The position numbers were made by a program, and so were the translations under genes. Below, one piece after another: positions 1 to 8,440 of a DNA stretch of 64,000 nt (position 1 is the first letter of the stretch; each line of letters opens with the position of its first letter). The DNA lies in assembly GCA_004843165.1 (NCBI GenBank), contig CP039459.1:1358501-1422500 (forward strand), given 5' to 3'. The notes below the pieces were generated by a model. It was given only the letters and a program-made list of their open reading frames with translations. It did no database searches and was not told the DNA's origin. Source of the DNA: Acetobacteraceae bacterium (GTDB taxonomy: Bacteria; Pseudomonadota; Alphaproteobacteria; Acetobacterales; Acetobacteraceae).

Positions 1-1
1 C

Positions 2-304
2 GGCACTGTTGTGCTTTTAAAAGGGAGTGAGACGATCATCGCTCATCCGGATGGGCATACAGCAATCAATCTTCATTCAACACCTGCCTTGGCGACCGCA
101 GGATCTGGCGATGTTTTGTCAGGTATTCTCGGAACCTGCCTCGCCGCAGGAATGGATATTTGGGAGGGGGCTTGCGCTGGTGCGTGGTTACATGGCGAAG
201 CAGGCATAAGAGCTGCTGAGAAAGAAGGCGGCTGGCCGATTGCGGAAGATGTCGTCAAGGAACTCGGCCATGCAAGACAAAGAGCTGAGAGTTTGCAAAA
301 ATAA
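2..304 (+). CDS. nnr: NAD(P)H-hydrate repair enzyme Nnr, C-terminal end (partial)
   Basis: This is the 3' end of a gene that begins left of the window; the reading frame is open from base 2 to the TAA at 302-304. The visible 100 or so residues match the ribokinase-like dehydratase domain of the YjeF/Nnr family, which in bacteria uses ADP to dehydrate damaged S-NAD(P)HX back to NAD(P)H. The diagnostic segment is ATAGSGDVLSGILG, the conserved loop holding the catalytic Asp, followed by WLHGEAG. An N-terminal epimerase domain is usual but cannot be seen here. It could instead be a stand-alone dehydratase (NnrD). Confidence 0.85.
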   Translation, partial: GTVVLLKGSETIIAHPDGHTAINLHSTPALATAGSGDVLSGILGTCLAAGMDIWEGACAGAWLHGEAGIRAAEKEGGWPIAEDVVKELGHARQRAESLQK

Positions 305-406
305 AGATTTGCTTAAAAGAGCATATTTTAAATTCTGATTAAGACTTCTAAAAGGAAGCTGGCCTTTGGCTGTTTTTTCATCGTTTCCATAGGGTTTTTC
401 TCTTGC

Positions 407-1018
407 ATGAATTTTACAAATATTTTGCTTTTAGCAGGTGCAATGGCCGGCTTTCAAATCAGTCCGGGCGTTGCCATTTTACTGATTGCAAAGAGTGGTC
501 TCGCCGGTAGAGAACGATATGCCTATGGCGCAGCGCTGGGTGTGATTTCAAGTGGTTCTCTCTGGACAATCCTAAGCGTGGAGGGATTGGCCGTTTTGCT
601 TTATAAAGATGCGCTGATTTATCATTGCCTTGAGGCGGCTGCCGCTTTTTGGATGTTTTATTTGGCATATCGGGCGTTTTTTGCAACGCATCAGCTTTTG
701 ATGACAGACGGCGAGTTTCAGGGCAGAAATACGATTTTATACGGGCTGAGGGCAGGTTTTTTGGCAGATGTGACAGATGTCCAAAATGCGATTTTCTTTG
801 CCATTATGTTTCCGATGTTCTCCCATCATGTGACAGCTCTTCTGGTGGTACTGGTGGTTGGTTTGATGAGCGGTTTTGTTTTTGGAGGGACGGCGTTTTT
901 ATCCTGTAAATTATCCTCAAAAGTGCAGAAATATATTTATCTTATTGAATGTTGCTCAGGGTTTGTTTTTACAGCTTTTGGAATTGCCCTTTTGATAAGC
1001 TTGATTTTTTATTCTTAA
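407..1018 (+). CDS. LysE/RhtB-family amino-acid exporter
   Basis: A 203-residue, very hydrophobic protein of the size and layout of LysE/RhtB translocators, inner-membrane exporters of amino acids or related small molecules. The N-terminal stretch SPGVAILLIAKSGLAGR sits where the family has its conserved Pro-Gly motif and helix-1/loop signature, and the following AALGVISSG matches the second helix. Five to six membrane segments can be read. The ATG at 407 is the first good start. The gene is about 100 bp downstream of nnr and converges on the TIR gene at 1025 with only 6 bp between stops. The substrate cannot be told from sequence. Confidence 0.8.
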   Translation: MNFTNILLLAGAMAGFQISPGVAILLIAKSGLAGRERYAYGAALGVISSGSLWTILSVEGLAVLLYKDALIYHCLEAAAAFWMFYLAYRAFFATHQLLMTDGEFQGRNTILYGLRAGFLADVTDVQNAIFFAIMFPMFSHHVTALLVVLVVGLMSGFVFGGTAFLSCKLSSKVQKYIYLIECCSGFVFTAFGIALLISLIFYS

Positions 1019-1024
1019 ATTTTG

Positions 1025-2143
1025 TTATTCTGCCACGATCTGCGCCATAAAAAATCCCCAGAAGATATTGGCGACCTGTTCCGGACTGAAGCCATTTTGG
1101 GAGGGACGTTCTTTAATGAGCCGTTTTTCCCTAAGACTAGAGCGATGTTTTTTTGAACGTCCCCAGCCAAGCGAAGCCGGCCCTTCGACGATTTCCAAAA
1201 TACAAGAAGGTTGAGAGGAAATCTCCATGCGTCCATTGTTTGTAAGAAGAAATTCGCCCATGGAAATGGCAAACCCCTTTTCTTCTAGAGGCCCCTCATA
1301 ATAGCAAAGCAAGGAGGGCGGTAGGCCGTTTCCCATTTTGATCGCAACAGGGTCGCTTCGGCTTGCAATCGTGAGGGAGGCTTGGGCAATTATTTGTTTT
1401 TCAGAATTTAGACTGGCAGTGCTTAAAGTTGGTGAAACCATCTCTAATTTTTCTGAGAAATGAGGATTTTCCTGCTGATAGGCCAGTAGTCTTTTTTGAA
1501 AAATCCAAGAAATTTTTTGCAGGCTTTCCTGTACGAATGTGTTTCGTGCTTCTTCGGAGATTTTTAGAGGTGCTGGGCTTACGGCTTCATTTGCAGGGCG
1601 CTGTGGTGCTGATTTCTTTTGTAGAATTTCCTGAGAGGTTTGAATAATCGGGAAAGAGGTCTTTTTATGTTCAGGGCAACGGGCAAGACATTCTGCCTTT
1701 TGAAGATAAAGCGAGAGGCGGTTTATAATTTGGTTCCAAGGCTCTTGCGGATTGTGTTTCCAGCCTTCTTGATAGGTGACAATGCGTTTATCTTTGGGCA
1801 GAACAAGGCGCTGAATGACCCCTGAGATAGAGGTCCAGTGACATTCTTTCCAAGCAATCGGCAGAATTTCCAATTTTCCGGCAAGACGGAGCTGCAAAGC
1901 AATATAGAGCGCATCCCGGCAAGCGCCATTATAGACATAATCTTGGGTAAAAAGGGCTATGAAAATATCTGCCTGTTCAATTTTACGTTGATTTTCTTTT
2001 GTGAGGGAAAGCTTACGTAATTCGTCCTCGTCTTGAAGAATTTTAAGCTGCTTTGTTTCCAAGAAGGGCGCAAAATGTTTGATAACGGCCAATGCACCGT
2101 CTTTATCTTTGGGGGCATGAGATAAGAAAGCTTGAACTGTCAT
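1025..2143 (-). CDS. TIR-domain protein with unknown C-terminal domain (TIR-A; catalytic Glu absent)
   Basis: A 372-residue protein. The start at 2143 (MTVQAFLSH) is preferred over the longer frame to 2209 because the paralogue at 5790-6914 begins identically (MAVQAFLSY). Residues 1-140 form a TIR domain, with FLSH in strand A and ADIFIALFTQDYV in the central strand and loop. Bacterial TIRs usually cleave NAD+ using a Glu in the SxWCxxEL motif. Here that segment reads NGACRDALYIAL: one residue is missing relative to the paralogue and there is no Glu. The C-terminal half (about 210-372) is shared with the paralogue (FVQ.S, CY.EG, PSCILE, VA.IFW) but belongs to no family I recognise. It lies downstream of hsdR, separated by an opposite-strand gene. 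Confidence 0.8.
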   Translation of the reverse strand: MTVQAFLSHAPKDKDGALAVIKHFAPFLETKQLKILQDEDELRKLSLTKENQRKIEQADIFIALFTQDYVYNGACRDALYIALQLRLAGKLEILPIAWKECHWTSISGVIQRLVLPKDKRIVTYQEGWKHNPQEPWNQIINRLSLYLQKAECLARCPEHKKTSFPIIQTSQEILQKKSAPQRPANEAVSPAPLKISEEARNTFVQESLQKISWIFQKRLLAYQQENPHFSEKLEMVSPTLSTASLNSEKQIIAQASLTIASRSDPVAIKMGNGLPPSLLCYYEGPLEEKGFAISMGEFLLTNNGRMEISSQPSCILEIVEGPASLGWGRSKKHRSSLREKRLIKERPSQNGFSPEQVANIFWGFFMAQIVAE

Positions 2144-2303
2144 TTTAAAGACCCTTTTATGATAAATTCTATTTGCTTTGAGTTTAGGCATTCCTTGGCG
2201 AAGGAACAAATTTTTCTTAAGAATCTGCGAGAGAATTTCATTTTGGACTAAAATAGTCTAATTTGAGGCACCTCAAAGAGATTAAAATAGAGAAGAGATA
2301 AAA

Positions 2304-2600
2304 ATGACAGCAGAAGAAGAAATTATTTTTACGATTCAGCAGGCTTGCGGTGTGCTTGGCGGCCCGCCTTTGGATGTTGCACAACATAAGGCATATGCTC
2401 AAGAATTTATTGCCGAACTGGCAACACGCCTCCCTGAAAAGGATGAGGGAACAGATGCAAAGATTGCCGCAGAAATCATGATGGAACTGGTCAAATCTAA
2501 AGGCCCGGCAGAACGTATCCTCAGAAGCCATGAAAGCTATGCCAATCTTTTTGCCAAAAAATTCGCCGGCATCCTCAGAGCAGAGCTAAATAAAGCCTAA
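2304..2600 (+). CDS. Hypothetical 98-residue protein
   Basis: A small, mainly helical, acidic protein that I do not recognise. A purine-rich Shine-Dalgarno-like stretch (GAGAAGAGA) lies 5-6 bases before the ATG. It is divergent from the TIR gene at 2143 and convergent with hsdR, ending 17 bp from the hsdR stop. No membrane segment or signal peptide is visible. A competing 97-residue frame exists on the opposite strand (2238-2531) but is Cys/Phe-rich and unconvincing. Whether it belongs to the defence island or is a core gene split from its neighbours is unclear. Confidence 0.6.
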   Translation: MTAEEEIIFTIQQACGVLGGPPLDVAQHKAYAQEFIAELATRLPEKDEGTDAKIAAEIMMELVKSKGPAERILRSHESYANLFAKKFAGILRAELNKA

Positions 2601-2617
2601 GAGAGAAAAGGTTAGGG

Positions 2618-5600
2618 CTAAGATGCTGTGTTTGATGCATTTAGCTCTGCCTGTGTAATAATCCTTGTTATCGCTTCTTTTTCTAGATCTGGTGGGTATT
2701 TATATTTTTTGAGCAGGCGTTTAATGGCAATCCGCATTTTTGCACGCCCTTGCTCTGTACGCATCCAGTCAACGGTTGCATTCCGCTTTACAATCTTGAC
2801 AAGTTCCGTGGCCATTTCATGTAAAACAGGTTCTTTTAGCGCTTCTACTGCGCTGGTATTTTTGGCAAGCGCATCATAAAAAGCAATTTCCTCGATAGAA
2901 AAGGGACTTTCTTGGCTATCTTGAATCTCTTTATTGAGGGCTTTTGCATGTTTGATGAGTTCTTCGAGCATTTGAGCCGCCGTCAATTGCCCAACATTAT
3001 AACGCCCTACTAGTTCTTGGAGTTTTTCAGAAAACAATCCGCCTTTTGTTTGGTTTGTACGGCTAATTTTCTGGATGCGATCTGCAAGGAGGCGCTCTAA
3101 GGCCTCTACGGCAAGATTACGTTGCTTTGTTTCATTTAATTTATGCAGAAAAGCCTCAGAGAGCACTTCAACTTCAGGCTTATCAATGCCCATCAAATCT
3201 AAAATATCAATGGTTTCATCGGCATGAAGGGCTTTTTCCATTAAATGACGGATAGCTTGATCTATTTCAGCACGAGATTTTAGTTTCTCCGTTTTTAAAT
3301 GCTCTTTGCCAATTTGAGAATCAACAGCGAGGAAAAAGCCTAAATCTTTGCTAATTTTTTGCGCTTCATCTGTAGAGGGAACCAGTGCCCAAGCTGTTTT
3401 TAAGGTTTTGACAGCGAGTGGAAAACGATTGCGTGCTTCTTTTCTCTGAAAGTCATCTTTGGCCGCTGCTAATTCTTTTTGACGTAAGGCTAGAATATGT
3501 TCAACAGCATCCCTTAAAATCCGTAGGCGCTCCTCATGGCTTGTCTTATCGCCTAAGGCTTTAGGATAATTGATCCCTTGTGGAGAGCTTGGATTAAAGA
3601 AATCTTGAACAATTTTAAATCGTTTTTCAAGCTCTTTGATAGCAATCTCAATATTAACGCCCATCTCTTTTTCACCAGAACGCTCACTGTTTTTGGTATA
3701 ATGATTCAGCGCTTTCCGTAGGGCCTCAGCAATACCAACATAGTCAACAACAAGACCTGCTTTTTTGCCTTTAGAGACACGATTGACCCGTGCCATGGCC
3801 TGCATGAGCCCATGTTCTTTCATCGGTTTGTCAATATAAAGAACATTGAGACAAGGGGCGTCAAAACCTGTGAGCCACATATCTCGTACAATCACCAGTT
3901 GGAGTGGGTCTTCTGGGTTTTTAATACGTTCTGCCAGGAGAGTTAGGCGTTGTTTGGTACTTTTATGTTTTGCAAGTTCGGGGCCATCGCTGGCAGCACT
4001 GGTCATGATGACTTTGATCGCCCCTTTGTCATCGGAATCATTGTGCCATTCAGGGCGTAGCGCAATGATTTCCTCATAAAGATCTGCACAGACTTTACGA
4101 CTGAATCCAACAATCATGCCCTTACCGGGGACTTCCTGACTGTCTTGTCGTGTTTCAAAATGCGCTACTAAATGCTCTGCAAGTCTTTTTAAGCGAGGCT
4201 TTGATCCCATGAGCTTTTCCATTTGAAGATAGGCAAGCTGGCGTTGAACATTTTCCTCCTCTTCCTCTGCTACCGCATCGTATTTTTCTCTGATTTCTTC
4301 GAGAGCGTCTTTGTCGAGATCCAGTGGAATAAGATGGGGTTCATAATAAACAGGGACTGTGACTTCATCGAGGACGGCTTGGCTAATATCATAAATATCA
4401 AGATATGCCCCAAATAATCCTGTTGTGCTTTTATCCTCTTTTTCAAGTGGTGTGCCTGTAAACCCAACGAAGGTTGCCTTTGGCAAGGCATCGCGAACAT
4501 TTTGCGCTAGCCCTGATTTAATCTGGCCGCTTTTGGGGTTGAATTTGTCTCCAAGTCCATATTGGGAACGGTGCGCCTCATCGGCGAGGACAATAATATT
4601 TTGACGTTCAGAAAGGCGTGGCATTTCTTCTTCGTCCTCAGAAAGACCGAATTTCTGAAGCGTTGAGAAAATAATCCCCCCATTATTACGGTTTAAAAGA
4701 CGGCGTAAATCATCTCTTGTTTTGGCTTGCTGAGGTGTCGTCGTTAGAAAATCCTGCACTTCCCAAAAAGTTTGATAGAGCTGGTCATCTAAATCATTAC
4801 GATCCGTTAAAATAAGCAGTGTCGGATTTCTAAGCTCTGCCTGCTGAATAAGGGCACGGGCGAGGAAGGCCATTAAAAGGGATTTACCTGCGCCCTGCGT
4901 ATGCCAAATGACACCGCCTCTTTGATCGGTACGGCTGGCCTCTAAAATATGTGGAATGGCTTTTTTTAAAGCGTAATATTGGTGATAGCCCGCTAAAATT
5001 TTAATGCTTTCTTTGGAATCTTTCTTAAAGGCAATGGCACAGGAAATTAGGTCTAAAAAGACTTTTTTCTCGCAAACACCCTTCAGAAGATTTTTAAGAT
5101 TTTCATCTCCATTTGCTTGATGAGACGTGCGCCAGTTCATAAAGCGCCGAAAATTAGCGGTCAGGGAACCAATGCGAGAAGTGATGCCATCTGAAATAAT
5201 GAGAAATTCATTAAACCTTAGAAAAGCAGGAAGCTCAGCCTTATAGGTTTGCAACTGCCCATAGGCATCTTCAATATTAGAATCATTCGATGGACTTTTT
5301 AGTTCAATCAGCCCAACCATCATCCCATTAAGATAGAGGGCAATATCAGCGCATCTGGTATCTCGCCCCTCTTGCATCCATAGTTGACGAACCGCTAAAA
5401 AATCATTCTTTTCTGGATTTTTAAAATCAATAACGGACGCATATTCATGTTTATATGTGCCGTCTGACTTGCGAATACTGACATTCACGCCCTTTATGAG
5501 GAGATTATGAAGGCGCTCATTCTCTAAGGTGAGATTATCATATTCCGGACGGCGGAGTGCACTTAAAGCTGCCGAAATGGCGGCCTCCGGCATGTCAGGA

Positions 5601-5776
5601 TTAAATTTTCGTAATGCCGCCTCAAGGCGATTTTCTAAAAGCGCAATCTGGCGACTTTCCCGCTCTGAATTGGGAAAGCTCTCATACTTCCAATTCTCAA
5701 CCTTCCAGCCTAAATCCTCTAACCACTTACAGGCTGTCATTTCGAGTTCATTTTCAGAGAGGAAAGGGGAAATCAT
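2618..5776 (-). CDS. hsdR: Type I restriction endonuclease, R (motor/nuclease) subunit
   Basis: A 1052-residue HsdR, the ATP-driven DNA translocase and nuclease subunit that cuts unmodified DNA at a distance from the recognition site in complex with HsdM2-HsdS. Visible in order: an N-terminal PD-(D/E)xK nuclease domain (D144 and E158-L-K160, with Q174 further on), Walker A TQGAGKS at about 293-299, the DEAH box at 399-402, and motif III FTGTP at 439-443. A helical C-terminal part follows. Length is normal for the family and no break is visible. It starts only 13 bp after the stop of the TIR gene at 5790-6914, so the two are probably one transcript, while hsdM and hsdS lie further upstream on the same strand. 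Confidence 0.96.
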   Translation of the reverse strand: MISPFLSENELEMTACKWLEDLGWKVENWKYESFPNSERESRQIALLENRLEAALRKFNPDMPEAAISAALSALRRPEYDNLTLENERLHNLLIKGVNVSIRKSDGTYKHEYASVIDFKNPEKNDFLAVRQLWMQEGRDTRCADIALYLNGMMVGLIELKSPSNDSNIEDAYGQLQTYKAELPAFLRFNEFLIISDGITSRIGSLTANFRRFMNWRTSHQANGDENLKNLLKGVCEKKVFLDLISCAIAFKKDSKESIKILAGYHQYYALKKAIPHILEASRTDQRGGVIWHTQGAGKSLLMAFLARALIQQAELRNPTLLILTDRNDLDDQLYQTFWEVQDFLTTTPQQAKTRDDLRRLLNRNNGGIIFSTLQKFGLSEDEEEMPRLSERQNIIVLADEAHRSQYGLGDKFNPKSGQIKSGLAQNVRDALPKATFVGFTGTPLEKEDKSTTGLFGAYLDIYDISQAVLDEVTVPVYYEPHLIPLDLDKDALEEIREKYDAVAEEEEENVQRQLAYLQMEKLMGSKPRLKRLAEHLVAHFETRQDSQEVPGKGMIVGFSRKVCADLYEEIIALRPEWHNDSDDKGAIKVIMTSAASDGPELAKHKSTKQRLTLLAERIKNPEDPLQLVIVRDMWLTGFDAPCLNVLYIDKPMKEHGLMQAMARVNRVSKGKKAGLVVDYVGIAEALRKALNHYTKNSERSGEKEMGVNIEIAIKELEKRFKIVQDFFNPSSPQGINYPKALGDKTSHEERLRILRDAVEHILALRQKELAAAKDDFQRKEARNRFPLAVKTLKTAWALVPSTDEAQKISKDLGFFLAVDSQIGKEHLKTEKLKSRAEIDQAIRHLMEKALHADETIDILDLMGIDKPEVEVLSEAFLHKLNETKQRNLAVEALERLLADRIQKISRTNQTKGGLFSEKLQELVGRYNVGQLTAAQMLEELIKHAKALNKEIQDSQESPFSIEEIAFYDALAKNTSAVEALKEPVLHEMATELVKIVKRNATVDWMRTEQGRAKMRIAIKRLLKKYKYPPDLEKEAITRIITQAELNASNTAS

Positions 5777-5789
5777 AGGGGAGAAGTCT

Positions 5790-6914
5790 CTAATAGCGGA
5801 AATAGGGTGCAGTATCTTTTTCTTTAATTTTACTGGCTTTTTTAATCAGAAAATTCCAGAAAATATCAGCGACTTCTTCAGCAGAAAATCCTTCTTCTGA
5901 GGTTCGCTCTGCTAGAATAAGTTGGGATTGAGTAAATCCTTCAATCGCTCCAGTATGTTTTTGCCAACTCAATGAGGAAAATCCTTCGTGTAGCTCAAGA
6001 ATGCAGGATGGATCATGACTGCTTGAAGAAGCACCGCCATTGAGATGCCAAAAGGTTCCCATAGAGACTTTATATTTTCCATAGGATAGAGCCCCTTCAG
6101 AATAACAGATTAAAGAAGGCATTTTAGGAGTATTTGATGTGGCAAAGCCAAAAGAATTATCAGGAGCCGTTAAAACAAGGGAAGCTTGAGCAGCTAAATT
6201 TCCCTCAAGATAAATAGAGACAATTGCTAAGTCATTTGTCTTTTGTTCAAAGGAGCCTTGCCAGCCTGGACTTTCATTTTGAATGGCGGAGATTCTTTTT
6301 TCAAAAAATGCAGTAAGGGTCTTGAAGCTATTTTGAACGAAATTCTGTTTATCATAGTCAGTAAAATTTTTTGGTAGGGATAAGGTATGCAGGGATGTCG
6401 CAGAAATGTTCTGTGGGGTATCCTTAATTTCAGTAGGTGTAAATTTTACTTGGGTTGGCTTAGGTTGATTGAGTTTTTGTAAAACATCACGTAATTTCTC
6501 AATAACATTTTGCCATGCTTCATCTTCATTAAACCAAAATCTGGAAAGAATAGGGTGTCCATCTTTCGGAATACATAATTTTTGACTTAAAGGCGTATGT
6601 TTCCAGTCAGAAAAACGATAAATAACAGGAAGGACAGACATATTTCCTGCTGTTTGACGTTGCAGTGCAATTTGAAGTTCTTTATCCCAACAGTAGCCAG
6701 AATCTATATAATCAGGGCTTACTAAAGCGATGAAAAGCTGGCTATTTTCGAGTTGCTTTTTCACCTCAGGATCAATTTCTGTTCCTGCTGTTATTTGATG
6801 ATCTGACCAGTCTTTTATAAAGCCTTGACGCTTCAAGGTTGCAAGGCGTTTTCTGAGTTCTAAAAGCCCTGCTTCATCCTCATGGCAATAAGATAAAAAC
6901 GCCTGAACTGCCAT
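5790..6914 (-). CDS. TIR-domain protein with unknown C-terminal domain (TIR-B; catalytic Glu present)
   Basis: A 374-residue protein with an N-terminal TIR domain (residues 1 to about 140). MAVQAFLSYCHEDE is strand A with its loop, LFIALVSPDYI the central strand, and SGYCWDKELQIAL carries the expected catalytic glutamate (E79), so NADase activity is plausible. In known bacterial systems such TIRs deplete NAD+ or make cyclic ADP-ribose signals when a partner senses infection. The C-terminal half (about 205-370) is shared with the paralogue at 1025-2143 and is not a domain I know; it may be the sensing or oligomerisation part. The gene sits 13 bp upstream of hsdR, and its base composition is clearly AT-richer than the core genes. 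Confidence 0.88.
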   Translation of the reverse strand: MAVQAFLSYCHEDEAGLLELRKRLATLKRQGFIKDWSDHQITAGTEIDPEVKKQLENSQLFIALVSPDYIDSGYCWDKELQIALQRQTAGNMSVLPVIYRFSDWKHTPLSQKLCIPKDGHPILSRFWFNEDEAWQNVIEKLRDVLQKLNQPKPTQVKFTPTEIKDTPQNISATSLHTLSLPKNFTDYDKQNFVQNSFKTLTAFFEKRISAIQNESPGWQGSFEQKTNDLAIVSIYLEGNLAAQASLVLTAPDNSFGFATSNTPKMPSLICYSEGALSYGKYKVSMGTFWHLNGGASSSSHDPSCILELHEGFSSLSWQKHTGAIEGFTQSQLILAERTSEEGFSAEEVADIFWNFLIKKASKIKEKDTAPYFRY

Positions 6915-7087
6915 TATATGATCCTTATAATTTATCTTTGGATTAAGCGCTTTACTTTATCAAGAATGGGCAAAAACAGCAAAAGTAAACTAAAAGTTGA
7001 ATAAGCTTTGAGAGAGCTTGTTTTCTAAGATCTTACAAACCATATATTTGCTAGGGTGGGGATAAGTTAGATGAGGAGTAACACCTT

Positions 7088-7309
7088 ATGACTAAGAAAG
7101 TTTTTATTGTTCCAGATCCTGCACATTCAACAGGTGAGCCTGTTGAAAAACATCTTGTTAAAAAAGCAGGTGGTGAAGTCGTTTTAGATGCTAAGACACA
7201 AAAAGAGGCGATAGAACTTGCCAAGGACGCAGGGTTTGAACCTCATGTTGCTCGTGAGAGAGAAACAAAGCCTAATCCGAATGATCCAGCCCATTGGCGT
7301 AAGGTTTAA
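7088..7309 (+). CDS. Small protein, DUF2188-like (tentative), in the defence island
   Basis: A 73-residue, charged, soluble protein preceded by a clear Shine-Dalgarno (GAGGAG, 9 bases before the ATG) and followed by its own terminator. The pattern of a short beta-rich N-terminus, then TQKEAIELAKDAG, then HVARERE...NPNDPAHWRKV resembles the DUF2188 type of small proteins, but I cannot confirm membership. It is the only plus-strand gene between hsdM and hsdR and splits the minus-strand gene series, so it must have its own promoter. A weak TTGTTT...TATATT pair lies upstream. Function unknown; a small regulator or antitoxin is possible but unproven. Confidence 0.7.
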   Translation: MTKKVFIVPDPAHSTGEPVEKHLVKKAGGEVVLDAKTQKEAIELAKDAGFEPHVARERETKPNPNDPAHWRKV

Positions 7310-7320
7310 AAGCCTAGAAG

Positions 7321-7355
7321 TAAAAAGGGGAAAGAAAATCTTTCCCCTTTTTTAT
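7321..7355 (+). terminator. Rho-independent terminator after the 73-residue gene
   Basis: The arms AAAGGGGAAAG and CTTTCCCCTTT form a perfect stem with a short A-rich loop, followed by TTTTTAT. It lies 12 bp after the stop at 7309 and points with that gene. Confidence 0.85.
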
Positions 7356-7426
7356 TTAGGATAGTATCGGAAATACAGAGTAACTTTTGAGAAAGAAAAG
7401 ATTTCCAATCATGGGATAAGCTTTAT

Positions 7427-8410
7427 TTAAAAGTTAAAACGCGGTTGAGAAATACGAGTAAATGGATTTCTACCTAGTTTTAGCACCTTTGTAATTTCGT
7501 ATTCTATTTTATTGCCTTTGAGTGTTTCATAAGTAAATATTTTTAATAAACAGGTTATTGTGTCTCCTTTTTTAAAGGAGATTTCATCATTGTTAACACT
7601 TCGTATAAAAACACTATCGGTTATTGCTGCTTTTATTTTCTTTTTTTTGTTTTCTTCTCGAAACTGCCAAGAAGTTCCTTCAAAATTTATTGCAATAACC
7701 TCTAAAATTTTTTCTCTGACGCGTTCATCAATGAGGACTTTTTCATTGAGTGGGATTTCAAATGAAGCGTATTCATCTTTAGTAACAATTGTTTTCTGAG
7801 ATTCTGGTGTACCGCTTATGTGAAAGGTAATTTCATCTATGCCAGAATGTTTTAGTGGGGAAAGAGTTTCCTGTAGGGCACTTCGTGCTTTTAGACTCTT
7901 AAATAGTTTCCAAATATCTTTTGAAACGCTGATTTTTTCAGGGTCACCATCTTGATTGATAATTAATATTTCCATCATGTCGAAAGAAGACTTCTCTTCT
8001 GTAATCTTACGTTTTTGGAGATATTTAATAAAAGAAATTAGACTATTTATGCTTGCAGGCAAGCCCTTTCTTAACCCCAAGAGCCCTATGGTTTCTGCTA
8101 ATGATTTTATTGCTTGATAATCAGGGCTATTTATAAAATCTCGAACAGGTTCCCAAAAATGATAGGCGAGTTCGAGATAGGCAATGAAAGAGCCATGCTC
8201 AAAGTTTGTTTGAACACGGGCACTTACACTTGCAGAGGAGCTGTAAAGGACAGAAGAAGCTTGCTCCAGTAATGTTCCAAACCCAGCAAGAGAATTACCT
8301 AATTCAGTAGCATTTATACTACCTTCTACAGCAGAGCCAGCATAGCGAATACTTAGTATTATCGTAGATTCTTTATGGTTATTTTCAGAGTTCGTCTTTT
8401 CTAAAGGCAT
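7427..8410 (-). CDS. Unrecognised 327-residue protein in the type I RM island
   Basis: I do not recognise this family. The N-terminal third has a Ser/Ala-rich segment with a regular helix-loop pattern (SINATELGNSLAGFG, then VQTNFEHGSFIAYLEL). The middle is charged and helical, and the last 120 residues look beta-rich, with alternating hydrophobics (ITCLLKIFTYETL, IEYEITKVLKLG). No membrane helix, signal peptide or nucleotide-binding motif is visible. It follows hsdS by 30 bp on the same strand, so it is probably the last gene of the hsdM-hepT-mntA-hsdS transcript, and it is AT-rich like its neighbours. Position suggests an accessory defence component; this is inference only. Confidence 0.75.
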   Translation of the reverse strand: MPLEKTNSENNHKESTIILSIRYAGSAVEGSINATELGNSLAGFGTLLEQASSVLYSSSASVSARVQTNFEHGSFIAYLELAYHFWEPVRDFINSPDYQAIKSLAETIGLLGLRKGLPASINSLISFIKYLQKRKITEEKSSFDMMEILIINQDGDPEKISVSKDIWKLFKSLKARSALQETLSPLKHSGIDEITFHISGTPESQKTIVTKDEYASFEIPLNEKVLIDERVREKILEVIAINFEGTSWQFREENKKKKIKAAITDSVFIRSVNNDEISFKKGDTITCLLKIFTYETLKGNKIEYEITKVLKLGRNPFTRISQPRFNF

Positions 8411-8440
8411 CCTAAAATCCTTTGATAATATTTTTTTAGA

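Noticed and set aside
2238..2531. 97-residue minus-strand frame opposite the gene at 2304-2600
   Set aside because: Cys/Phe-rich composition and no ribosome site; the plus-strand frame has a better start.
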